Assembly (NCBI GenBank): GCA_021795055.1
Contig: JAJYPW010000030.1
Span: forward strand, 1 to 8,764
Source of the DNA: Thermoplasmata archaeon
Lineage (GTDB): Archaea > Thermoplasmatota > Thermoplasmata > Thermoplasmatales > Thermoplasmataceae
Reading direction: 5' to 3'
Length of the DNA stretch: 8,764 nt
The position numbers and the translations under genes are program-made. A model generated the notes under the pieces. It searched no databases, was not told the origin of the DNA, and saw only the letters and a program-made list of their open reading frames with translations. How positions within the stretch are numbered: position 1 is the stretch's first letter; every line of letters begins with the position of its first letter. Below are positions 1 through 6,245 of the stretch, in pieces.

Positions 1-101
1 ATCTAACTGGCCGCATGAGTTTCCTGTCAAAGAGGTAGCATTCACAACCCTTATAATTTATGGCAGGAAAGCGTATATTCCGTCTTCACAACACAAACAT
101 C

Positions 102-110
102 TTTTTAATA
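102..110 (+). promoter_or_regulatory. TATA-box candidate for the TPR gene
   Basis: The sequence TTTTTAATA is centred about 23 nt before the ATG at 129. That is the spacing expected if transcription starts at or next to the start codon. No Shine-Dalgarno sequence lies between the box and the ATG, which fits a leaderless mRNA. The call rests on motif and spacing only. Confidence 0.5.
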
Positions 111-128
111 AACTGTAACGCTTAATTA

Positions 129-1451
129 ATGCTTTTATATATACTGCCATTGATAGTCGAAGCATCTGATGCCCTCGATTCCATTTGCGAAAGGCTCAAA
201 TCTCTTGAGCCACCCGGGGGAGAATCCGGTTATGGCAGCCTGAATGACGAAAAACTGCGTTTCCTGGAGGTGCTCAGGTATCTTGGCTATGCAAGATTGG
301 AGAAAGCGGAGAACGGAGTCCTGGTATATTCGGAAAATACAGGCACGCCAATTCCTGTTCTGGTTAACGGAGAGGATGAAGAAAACCCATTATTGACGGA
401 AGCTGGCAGGGAGATCAGAAAAGTTTCAAACCCTAAAAAGGACTTCGCGAATTACGAAGTTGAGCTGGCTTCCGGTTATTATGAATCAGGCAAAATCGAC
501 GAATCCCTACTGACAATAAAGATCATTGATGACCTCAGGAAGCAGGAATTCTACTCCCTTAACCTCGGGAGGTATTACCGTTTGAAAGGGATAGAGGCAT
601 TCTATTCCGGGCAGAACCAGCTATTACCAAGATACTTCAGGAAGGCGTTGCAGGATGCTGCTGGCATGGATGACCACCTTTGCGTTGCGAATTCTTACAT
701 GGGACTGGGGAATTACCATAGCTGGCTTGGTGAACTCGAAAAGGCGATTGAAAATTTTGAACACGCCCTATCAGAATATACGGAAATCGACTACAAGCCA
801 GGTATTGCCAAGGTGAAGCTCAACATAGCCCTGTCAATGCTTAAATCAGGAAGAATATGGGAGGCCACAAACAGCATAGAGGATGGGATAAACCTGTTGA
901 ACAATCTCAGGGAAGATTTCCTGCTGCAGTACGCCTACATGTATAAGGCCCTGATTATGAAGGCTGTGGACAGGTACCAGGATTCACTGGATAACTTCCA
1001 GAGCGCCATGGATCTTTCGCAGGTAACAGGAAATGGCGTGGTTTTTCACCTGTCCAGACTTGGCATCGTTTCCCTTAACGCCCTGCGAAACACAGGTGAC
1101 TATGATGTTAAGGCGCTTGAGGAGGCGAAAGGGTATTTTCTCAAATCGAACGATATCAATCACCTGGCGGCAGTTTATACGGCTTTCTGCAACTACTATA
1201 TTGCAACAAAGAACGAAGCAGGGCTTGAATGGGCTCTTGAAAGACTGATGACCACAAGAAATGAAAATATTGTGCATCTCAAGAATGAGATGATCGGCCA
1301 TTTTACTGAAATTTTCAAGGTGATGAAAATACAGAAATATGATCCATTGTTAATCAGGCAGACCAAGGACAAAATAATCTCCTGGCTGCGCTCTCCTGAT
1401 TATATTAAAGAATTCAATAGCATGACTAAGATGTTCATGGGCGAATACTGA
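129..1451 (+). CDS. TPR-repeat protein, possible N-terminal winged helix, function unknown
   Basis: The product is 440 residues and I do not recognise a named family. Residues about 105-300 are helical TPR-like repeats. The clearest unit is about 185-219 (NSYMGLGNYHSWLGELEKAI, then FEHAL), with weaker units near 145-179, 224-258 and 264-298. Residues about 38-98 could form a winged helix: a helix ending VLRYLGYARLEK, a strand-rich part, then LLTEAGREIRKV, which resembles the end of many archaeal wHTH domains. That part is inference. No signal peptide or convincing membrane segment is seen; the hydrophobic first 10 residues are too short. The ATG is the first start after an in-frame TAA at 123-125 and sits 23 nt from a TATA-like box. 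TPR proteins usually act as protein-binding scaffolds, so a regulator or adaptor is possible. The gene stands alone and converges on the minus-strand block. Confidence 0.85.
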   Translation: MLLYILPLIVEASDALDSICERLKSLEPPGGESGYGSLNDEKLRFLEVLRYLGYARLEKAENGVLVYSENTGTPIPVLVNGEDEENPLLTEAGREIRKVSNPKKDFANYEVELASGYYESGKIDESLLTIKIIDDLRKQEFYSLNLGRYYRLKGIEAFYSGQNQLLPRYFRKALQDAAGMDDHLCVANSYMGLGNYHSWLGELEKAIENFEHALSEYTEIDYKPGIAKVKLNIALSMLKSGRIWEATNSIEDGINLLNNLREDFLLQYAYMYKALIMKAVDRYQDSLDNFQSAMDLSQVTGNGVVFHLSRLGIVSLNALRNTGDYDVKALEEAKGYFLKSNDINHLAAVYTAFCNYYIATKNEAGLEWALERLMTTRNENIVHLKNEMIGHFTEIFKVMKIQKYDPLLIRQTKDKIISWLRSPDYIKEFNSMTKMFMGEY

Positions 1452-1456
1452 AACGC

Positions 1457-1540
1457 TCAGAAGATTGGTGATCCACCACCTATTGGGCCGGTCATGGGTT
1501 TTAACACCTCCTCTTCATCTTTTTCGATTAATATTTCCAT
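1457..1540 (-). CDS. Candidate 27-residue small ORF, leaderless
   Basis: The minus strand from 1540 reads ATG to TGA (1459-1457) and encodes 27 residues. The acidic N-terminal half is MEILIEKDEEEV and the C-terminal part is LKPMTGPIGGGSPIF. A TATA-like AAATTAATAA lies about 25-29 nt before the ATG, the same geometry as the leaderless genes in this window. An internal ATG (Met16) also has a perfect GAGGAGGTG Shine-Dalgarno at 1513-1505 with 9 nt spacing, but this would give only 12 residues. The frame is open upstream to a TTG at 1558, with a stop before that. I recognise no family, and an ORF this short can arise by chance. It converges on the TPR gene with 5 nt between stops. Confidence 0.3.
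   Translation of the reverse strand: MEILIEKDEEEVLKPMTGPIGGGSPIF
1519..1525 (+). terminator. Weak T-run terminator candidate after the TPR gene
   Basis: A CTTTTTC run lies about 70 nt past the TPR stop codon, inside the pyrimidine-rich stretch 1507-1525. Archaeal termination often occurs at such T tracts without a hairpin. The run is short and the call is weak. Confidence 0.2.
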
Positions 1541-1562
1541 GGATTGGGATCGTTCCAACAGT

Positions 1563-1575
1563 TATTAATTTATCG
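1563..1575 (-). promoter_or_regulatory. TATA-box candidate for the 27-residue small ORF
   Basis: Read on the minus strand, this is GATAAATTAATAA, centred about 29 nt before the ATG at 1540. The surrounding DNA (1560-1690) is very AT-rich, so the match could be compositional. Confidence 0.25.
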
Positions 1576-1688
1576 AATTATATACAAATAATTTAATAGA
1601 TTACTATTATTTTAATAATATGATTATACACAAATATCTCTGTTGCAAAATGTCTATTTGATATTTGCCTTATAAAGTTTTGCATTGT

Positions 1689-1708
1689 CCTACGATAAAA
1701 ATTGTAGG
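1689..1708 (+). repeat. 8-bp hairpin with AAAA loop
   Basis: CCTACGAT and ATTGTAGG flank an AAAA loop. In plus-strand RNA all eight pairs form, one as G-U. In minus-strand RNA the same place has an A-C mismatch. The structure therefore favours a plus-strand transcript, starting about 20 nt after a TTATAAAG box (1669-1676). No gene is attached to it. Confidence 0.3.
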
Positions 1709-1777
1709 TCAGGTGTTGAATAATAACGGTGCATTGGTGACCAGCAGAATGGAATTTAACCAGTATGAACGCGTTAG

Positions 1778-1867
1778 TGCCGGGATCGGGGATCGAACCC
1801 GAGACCTTCGGATCTCTCAGCCTTCCGGCATATGAGTCCGACGCTCTACCAACTGAGCCACCCCGGC
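1778..1867 (-). tRNA. tRNA-Met(CAU), elongator type, with a 17-nt intron
   Basis: The cloverleaf is complete on the minus strand: acceptor GCCGGGG/TCCCGGC with discriminator A, D arm GCTC-AGTTGGTA-GAGC, anticodon stem TCGGA/TCCGA, a 5-nt variable loop AGGTC, and T arm TCGGG-TTCGATC-CCCGA. The mature length is 73 nt and no CCA is encoded. The anticodon CAT is at 1834-1832. An initiator would have three G-C pairs in the anticodon stem and usually an A1-U72 pair. Neither is present, so this is elongator Met. A CAU tRNA-Ile2 is a less likely alternative; the GCCGGGG acceptor fits archaeal elongator Met. The intron (1830-1814) interrupts position 37/38. The gene begins 16 nt after the rps3ae stop in the same orientation, and no convincing separate promoter is visible. 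Confidence 0.96.
1814..1830 (-). other. tRNA-Met intron with canonical bulge-helix-bulge splice motif
   Basis: The intron is TGCCGGAAGGCTGAGAG, between nucleotides 37 and 38. The precursor folds as outer stem TCGGA/TCCGA, a central 4-bp helix CTCA/TGAG, 3-nt bulges TAT and AGA on opposite strands, and an inner helix GCC/GGC closed by a GGAA (GNRA) loop. Cleavage inside each bulge (TA|T and AG|A) gives a normal 7-nt anticodon loop. This is the standard substrate of the archaeal tRNA splicing endonuclease. Confidence 0.93.
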
Positions 1868-1869
1868 TC

Positions 1870-1877
1870 AAAAAAAA
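1870..1877 (-). terminator. T8 tract between rps3ae and tRNA-Met
   Basis: The minus strand carries eight consecutive T residues starting 6 nt after the rps3ae TAA and ending 2 nt before the tRNA. A T8 run is a strong archaeal termination signal by known rules, and no hairpin precedes it. It may end rps3ae mRNA, with some readthrough or a separate start feeding the tRNA. Confidence 0.55.
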
Positions 1878-1883
1878 GACAGG

Positions 1884-2522
1884 TTATGCCGGAGCCTGAG
1901 GTTCTTCTATTTTCTGCCTTGTTTCGGCTACCTGAGCAATTGGACCATGATTTTCCGTTTTGCGGATTTCTACCTTTCTGAGGGGAAATATATGCCTGCT
2001 GACTGTTATCAGATCGGAGGAAATTTCATCACCAATGACGTAATTTGAGAGTTCACCAAGTGAAAGGCTCTTTATCTTGTTCCTCAGGAATTCATCTGAG
2101 CCTTTTCTAATGCTGGCCAGCTTCGAGGCGTTCAATTTTCCGTCTATCACTATCACTGCCTTGATCACGAAACTGTACCCGTCTTTGGTCGCTTCTTTCA
2201 CGATAATGTCTATCCGGTCCTTCCTTCTTCGAACGAGTCTCCTTATGTAATCGTCCCCAACGTAGTGGCCATCGAAAGTCGTTTGGCATTCGAGTCCGTT
2301 GCAGGATATAATCTTGAAAATAGCCTTGGTATTTCCCTTCTTCACGTTACCGGTCAGGTCTGATACCGGAACTTCCACTCTCCTCCCTACCATGACCTCA
2401 GGCGAAGCTCCAGGGCATTTGACTATCTCTTTTCCGCCCATGAAAGGCGGAGCTGCAATTGTGAACCATGTTTTCTCTTTCCACTTGTCCTTTCCCTTTT
2501 TCTGTGATTTTTCTGAAGCCAT
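1884..2522 (-). CDS. rps3ae: Small-subunit ribosomal protein eS1 (S3Ae)
   Basis: The product is 212 residues, the usual size for archaeal S3Ae, a 30S protein on the platform near the mRNA exit. The family signature is clear: a basic start, KDKWKEKTWFTIAAPPFMGG at about 11-30, GRRVEVPVSDLTGN at 46-59, the DDYIRRLVRRRKDRID segment at about 90-105, and FPLRKVEIRK at 179-188. The last 20 residues are a low-complexity polar tail. The ATG at 2522 is preceded by GAGGG with 5 nt spacing and by a promoter about 55 nt upstream, so this gene has a short leader, unlike its leaderless neighbours. It follows the arginine deiminase gene after 71 nt and lies just upstream of tRNA-Met. Confidence 0.95.
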   Translation of the reverse strand: MASEKSQKKGKDKWKEKTWFTIAAPPFMGGKEIVKCPGASPEVMVGRRVEVPVSDLTGNVKKGNTKAIFKIISCNGLECQTTFDGHYVGDDYIRRLVRRRKDRIDIIVKEATKDGYSFVIKAVIVIDGKLNASKLASIRKGSDEFLRNKIKSLSLGELSNYVIGDEISSDLITVSRHIFPLRKVEIRKTENHGPIAQVAETRQKIEEPQAPA

Positions 2523-2527
2523 TCAAT

Positions 2528-2532
2528 CCCTC
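2528..2532 (-). promoter_or_regulatory. Ribosome binding site of rps3ae
   Basis: GAGGG lies 5 nt before the ATG on the minus strand and fits the archaeal 16S anti-Shine-Dalgarno. It supports the start at 2522. Confidence 0.5.
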
Positions 2533-2572
2533 TAGCGCCAAACGCGCACTGGAAGTACGATGGGAATGGTGG

Positions 2573-2586
2573 CCTAAAATTAAACC
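2573..2586 (-). promoter_or_regulatory. TATA-box candidate for rps3ae
   Basis: The minus strand reads GGTTTAATTTTAGG, starting about 8 nt beyond the arginine deiminase stop. It predicts a transcription start near 2553 and a leader of about 30 nt that holds the GAGGG site. This suggests rps3ae, perhaps with tRNA-Met, is transcribed separately from the acd-nmd3-adi block. Confidence 0.5.
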
Positions 2587-2593
2587 TTTCCCT

Positions 2594-3856
2594 TCAGATA
2601 CGCTCAATGGAAGCTGTCATGCAATGTGCACCGCCATAACCTCCTGTTAGCTCCTGCAGATCAAGCGTTACCTGATCTATTCCGTGTTCCCTGAGATCCT
2701 TTCCCGAGGGAAACATATTCTTCCCGCCTGTGCTGTTGTATGCCTCTTTTACCACGTCAAGTGTCTTTCCCCTGAATGCATCCCTCTCCAGGAGCCTCCT
2801 GATGACCTTTCCCGTATCTATCGCAAGAATCCTGCCATCCCTCAGAGTGAGGAAGTTGGAGGCATAGCTCAACTGCTCCGCCACCGACAGATCGATTATG
2901 TTGAGATCTTTCTCCTTTATTACGTCAATGAGTTTTTCAGAACCAGCACTTTCATATGATTTTCCGCTCCTGTGAAAAACTTTTACAGCAGCATTCCTGC
3001 AGAGGTCTGCAGAAGTGACAACAGAACTGGACGAGGGGAAATTGAGATAGGTATCGAGGTGCATATTCACCATCGGGTCTGGCGAAGGTTCCATGAATTT
3101 GTAGACCGGATTCTCAACTGCATAAACCGTGTCAAATTGCAGCAGCCCGGAATTCATGGCCTGCATCACTCCGGCAATGTTGGTACGGTTTCCAGTCCCA
3201 AAAAGTGCGTAATCTCCTGCCGGGATGAAATCCCCACCTTCAAGGGTCCCTTCCCCAGTTATGGCAAAAATCCCTTCTAAATTCAGGCCTTTTTCAAAGA
3301 GAAAACTTGTAATCTCAATCTCCTTTTTCCGCTGGGGACTCTTCATGTTACCAATGACCATTCCGGCCGGCATCACGGCCTGCTGGTCTCTCATGAAATA
3401 GAGGTTCGCGAGGGGGATGTTGGAATATATCGTAGGATAGCTTATGCCGCCATCGGTGGATTTTCTTAGATCAAGGGAGGGCTCAAGCGTCAGGATCTCG
3501 AAAAGCGTAGATGAGTCAAGTTCACTCGCGTTTCTGGCAAACTCCTTTTTTGCTTTTGCCACGTCCGATACTTCGCCGAAAAACATGACGTTCTCTATTA
3601 CCTTCTCCTCAAGCGCCCTCCTGAACGATTCCTTGGTATCGGCAAGCTTTATGTAAGTGTCTCGGAGGTGCATTACGTCAACCCCCTCCGATCTCAGGGT
3701 TTCGGCCAGTCCGTCATGCTCTTTTCTTGCCCGTGCCGTGTTGAATGGTCTCTCGAAAAGAAATGACCTTGGGGATAACATTGCATATTCTATCTCAAGG
3801 CCTGGTCTGTGGATCATCACCTTGGTGAGTTTTTCCCATTCTGCACTGATAGCCAT
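2594..3856 (-). CDS. arcA: Arginine deiminase (EC 3.5.3.6)
   Basis: The 420-residue product matches the full length of the arginine deiminase family, which hydrolyses L-arginine to citrulline and ammonia in the cytoplasm. The expected catalytic set is present: Asp157 in FMRD, Glu206 in LEGGD, Arg224 in GTGNRTN, His266 and Asp268 in NMHLD, and the nucleophile Cys412 in GGAHCMTASIER near the C-terminus. The N-terminus (WEKLTKVMIHRPGLE) is also typical. In the classic pathway citrulline goes to ornithine carbamoyltransferase and carbamate kinase for ATP; neither gene is in the window. The gene starts 25 nt after nmd3 without a strong ribosome binding site and is probably cotranscribed with it. 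A role in nitrogen supply or acid neutralisation is inference. Another guanidino-modifying enzyme of the same fold is the main alternative, but the Cys context favours a deiminase. Confidence 0.92.
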   Translation of the reverse strand: MAISAEWEKLTKVMIHRPGLEIEYAMLSPRSFLFERPFNTARARKEHDGLAETLRSEGVDVMHLRDTYIKLADTKESFRRALEEKVIENVMFFGEVSDVAKAKKEFARNASELDSSTLFEILTLEPSLDLRKSTDGGISYPTIYSNIPLANLYFMRDQQAVMPAGMVIGNMKSPQRKKEIEITSFLFEKGLNLEGIFAITGEGTLEGGDFIPAGDYALFGTGNRTNIAGVMQAMNSGLLQFDTVYAVENPVYKFMEPSPDPMVNMHLDTYLNFPSSSSVVTSADLCRNAAVKVFHRSGKSYESAGSEKLIDVIKEKDLNIIDLSVAEQLSYASNFLTLRDGRILAIDTGKVIRRLLERDAFRGKTLDVVKEAYNSTGGKNMFPSGKDLREHGIDQVTLDLQELTGGYGGAHCMTASIERI

Positions 3857-3881
3857 CTCGTACCGGATAGCGTTGATTGTC

Positions 3882-4895
3882 TTAATGTTTCACGGATTGT
3901 GGCGGGAGCGCGTAATAGTCACCCTGGTAATAAACGACATCCACATGGTCGTCATCGTATGTTCCTTTCACTGCCAGGGTATTCATCCCATCCGGACTTA
4001 CTATCTGCAACTCATCGCCTGATCTGTACATCAGGGTATACCGCTCCAGATTCCCTTCATTATTGATTACCCTGAATCTGGAGGAGAAAAACTCAGCCGG
4101 ATCCATCACAATAACCTTCCTGTTCGGCAATCCCATCAGTGCAATGGTTCTTTTGTGGATGGACAGCACTATATAAGTGTTTTCAGATATCTTCACAATT
4201 GCCCCGCGGTAAAGATCCGCCAATCTCACAAGGTAAGTGTACCTGTAAAGATCAAGGCCGTTTGACCTGCCTGACAATTTCTTGGTAACAGAGTACAATG
4301 AAAAATAAAGGTCGGTCAACTTTCTGGAAAACGCCTCTGCTATCTTGAAAGATCCAAAGAATACGTCAAGCCCTTCACTGCGCCTGGTAACCTTGGTTAT
4401 GTTCGGCCTGGTCCGATCAGATATGTCGGCAGTATGATCAAAAACCCTGTCCAGCAAGGGGGAATAAGTTCCGGTGATCCCTCTGATCTGCACAATCGCT
4501 TCGAAGTAGGATCCAGTAGCTTTATTGCATCGCGGGCAACTCTCCTTGCTTATGCTATACGGTATCTCGTCATTGAAGGTCGATCGGGAATCATCCACTA
4601 TTACTGAGACCTCAGCATCGACGGTCCCGTCTTCAGAGTATAGATCAATCTCGTCATTGTCAACCTCAATCCGTATTGCGGCATTCCTTCCATAGTAAAG
4701 TTTGACTATTGACTTTCCTATCTCTTCCTTCTTTGCGGAATAGAGCCACCTTTTGTATGTTTTCAGCGCCCCGCATTTTGGGCATGTGACGAGATTGAGA
4801 ATGCCCTTCCTTTTTACGCCGAGGGCTTTGATCCGGCATTCATCACATACCGGTCTTTCCGAATGTGTTTCCTTTCCACAGTTTACGCATATCAT
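3882..4895 (-). CDS. nmd3: NMD3 family protein, large ribosomal subunit maturation factor
   Basis: The product is 337 residues. The N-terminal half carries the NMD3 zinc-binding cysteines in pairs: C3/C6, C17/C20, C38/C41 (TCPKCG) and C120/C123 (SCPRC). These are followed by the diagnostic GSYFEAIVQIRG (128-139) and SEGLDVFFGSFKIAEAFSRK (173-192), which corresponds to the conserved LDvyFgs-k-A motif of the family. The C-terminal half (about 215-335) is beta-rich, as in the OB-like and SH3-like domains of the family. In eukaryotes NMD3 is a 60S export adaptor. Archaea have no nuclear export, so a role in 50S maturation or subunit joining is assumed. The ATG lies 2 nt after the acd stop (TAA-GA-ATG), so translational coupling is likely. 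Confidence 0.9.
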   Translation of the reverse strand: MICVNCGKETHSERPVCDECRIKALGVKRKGILNLVTCPKCGALKTYKRWLYSAKKEEIGKSIVKLYYGRNAAIRIEVDNDEIDLYSEDGTVDAEVSVIVDDSRSTFNDEIPYSISKESCPRCNKATGSYFEAIVQIRGITGTYSPLLDRVFDHTADISDRTRPNITKVTRRSEGLDVFFGSFKIAEAFSRKLTDLYFSLYSVTKKLSGRSNGLDLYRYTYLVRLADLYRGAIVKISENTYIVLSIHKRTIALMGLPNRKVIVMDPAEFFSSRFRVINNEGNLERYTLMYRSGDELQIVSPDGMNTLAVKGTYDDDHVDVVYYQGDYYALPPQSVKH

Positions 4896-4897
4896 TC

Positions 4898-6052
4898 TTA
4901 TTCAGGTATTTCTCCACTGTGCAGGTAGATCTTTGAGAGTTCCCTCGCTACAATATGTTTTCTTATCTCTGTAGTTCCTGCTCCGATCTGACCAAGGATA
5001 GCGTCCCTCAGCAGTCTCTCCACTTCGAAGTCCCTCAGGTAACCATAACCGCCATGGATCTGAACAGCCTCCCTGGCGATATACTCAGCAGATTCAGCAG
5101 TATAAAGAATGCCAGTGGCTGCGCTCAGCCCGTCCTTGCTGCTCTCCTTCAGTTTTGCAAGCGCATCCTCGCACAGAAAACGGCTTGCCCTGTACCTGGA
5201 ATACATGTATGCCAGCTTTTCCTGAACGAGTTCGTACCTGTCAATGGCCTGACCGCCCTGTTTCCTTTCCGATGCATAGCTGATGGAAAGTTCCAGTGCA
5301 CGTTTTGCAAGCCCCAGAAATATGAAAGAAAGTATCACCCTTTCCGAATTCAGGCCGTTCATGATTACATTTCTCCCGTCATTTTCCTTTCCTATAATTC
5401 GATCTCTTGCAAGGCGGATTGAATCAAAGAAAATCTCGCCAGTCGGTGAACCCCTCATTCCCATCTTTGAGAATTTGCTTCCCCTGGAAAATCCCTTGTC
5501 CGCGGATAGGACAACGAAAGGAGTATACCCCTTACCGGTGCGTGCATACACAAAGAAAAGATCAGAATATGGGGCGTTTGTGATAAGCGTTTTGCTTCCA
5601 TTCAGCAGGAAGCCGTCCCCATCGCTGGCTGCTTCAGTTTTCATGGCCAGGGCGTCGCTTCCCGAAGATGGTTCGGTGAGAGCCAGCGACCCAATCCATT
5701 CGCCTGAACAGAGCTTAGGTACGAACTCCTCCCTCTGCTGTCTGCTCCCATTCCTGTAAAGGCTGTCAAGACACAGGTTTGAATGGGCCCCATATGAAAG
5801 GGCAAGAGGGGGTGAAACATACCCTAGTTCTTCCTCTACCAATGCCTGCGCAGCGTAATCCATGCCGGATCCTCCGTACTCTTCCGGTACTGTTATCCCA
5901 AGGAGACCAAGCCTGCCCATTTCCCTGAAAATCTGCTCAGGAAAATAATCCTCGGTATCTATCCTGGATGCTATGGGACGAACTTTTCTCTTCACGAATT
6001 CCCGTACCGTTTCCCTGAGTTCCATGTGTGCTTCGTTATAGACCGGCTGCAT
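4898..6052 (-). CDS. Acyl-CoA dehydrogenase, isovaleryl-CoA dehydrogenase-like
   Basis: This is a full-length 384-residue FAD flavoprotein that oxidises acyl-CoA to the 2,3-enoyl-CoA and passes electrons to an ETF-type acceptor. Domains in order: N-terminal helices (1-120), a beta domain with LALTEPSSGSDA (123-134) and MGMRGSPTGEIFFD (197-210), then C-terminal helices with QIHGGYGYLRDFEVERLLRD (331-350) and IGAGTTEIRK (356-365). The base seems to be Glu237 in GLNSERVIL, where isovaleryl-CoA and long-chain dehydrogenases carry theirs. The medium-chain Glu position is Ala358. This points to a branched-chain or long-chain substrate, as in leucine breakdown; the exact substrate is not settled. 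The ATG at 6052 is 27 nt from a TATA box, so the mRNA is probably leaderless. It heads the acd-nmd3-adi block. Confidence 0.93.
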   Translation of the reverse strand: MQPVYNEAHMELRETVREFVKRKVRPIASRIDTEDYFPEQIFREMGRLGLLGITVPEEYGGSGMDYAAQALVEEELGYVSPPLALSYGAHSNLCLDSLYRNGSRQQREEFVPKLCSGEWIGSLALTEPSSGSDALAMKTEAASDGDGFLLNGSKTLITNAPYSDLFFVYARTGKGYTPFVVLSADKGFSRGSKFSKMGMRGSPTGEIFFDSIRLARDRIIGKENDGRNVIMNGLNSERVILSFIFLGLAKRALELSISYASERKQGGQAIDRYELVQEKLAYMYSRYRASRFLCEDALAKLKESSKDGLSAATGILYTAESAEYIAREAVQIHGGYGYLRDFEVERLLRDAILGQIGAGTTEIRKHIVARELSKIYLHSGEIPE

Positions 6053-6071
6053 TATGATTGTGAATCCGGCG

Positions 6072-6084
6072 ACTTATAAATAGG
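6072..6084 (-). promoter_or_regulatory. Promoter (TATA box) of the acd-nmd3-adi block
   Basis: The minus strand reads CTATTTATAAGTC, a strong archaeal TATA match centred about 27 nt before the acd ATG. The predicted start of transcription is at or within a few bases of the ATG. Confidence 0.65.
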
Positions 6085-6245
6085 CACCTGATCCGGCTGT
6101 TTGGATTTGCGAGTACAGCACATTCCCGCATATGGCAATATCAAATTTGAGAATGACTGCCAAAAGGCAACTGGAAACAGCCTTTCAGGGCGATAGAATG
6201 CACTGCTTGAATTTTTGAAGTCCAGGACTATGCTTGTGACAGGAT

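Larger units (their letters stand above)
1452..1777. other. AT-rich intergenic region with inverted repeats
   Basis: This 326-nt gap separates the TPR stop from the tRNA 3' end. It holds the small ORF 1457-1540 and its possible promoter. It also holds an AT palindrome at 1605-1620 (7-nt arms TATTATT/AATAATA, 2-nt spacer), the inverted repeat TGCAAAA/TTTTGCA at 1644-1650 and 1678-1684 flanking a TTATAAAG box, and a hairpin at 1689-1708. No ORF longer than about 30 codons looks real here. A longer open frame crossing the tRNA on the minus strand is a shadow of the tRNA. Confidence 0.6.

Noticed and set aside
1..62. Possible divergent minus-strand gene starting at 15 with a TATA-like match at 51-62
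   Set aside because: Only five codons are inside the window and the ribosome site is weak, so a gene start cannot be supported.
49..125. 21-codon plus-strand frame from the ATG at 60 (MAGKRIFRLHN...)
   Set aside because: It is short, overlaps the TPR promoter and has no supporting translation signal.
1452..1777. C/D-box guide RNA in the intergenic gap
   Set aside because: I looked for TGATGA and CTGA boxes in the right order on both strands and found no complete set.
1593..1871. 92-residue minus-strand open frame
   Set aside because: Its first half is a translation of the tRNA-Met gene (SRGGSVGRASDS pattern) and the rest is AT-rich filler. It is a classic spurious frame over a tRNA.
3657..4066. 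Long plus-strand open frames opposite adi and nmd3
   Set aside because: They are antisense to genes with complete family motifs, and their translations resemble no protein family.
6132..6218. 28-codon plus-strand frame in the acd-rpo7 intergenic region (starts MAISNLRMTAKRQLETAFQG)
   Set aside because: No TATA box at leaderless distance and no ribosome site before either ATG. It lies upstream of the rpo7 promoter, so there is no clear way to transcribe it. It would only be worth revisiting if conserved.
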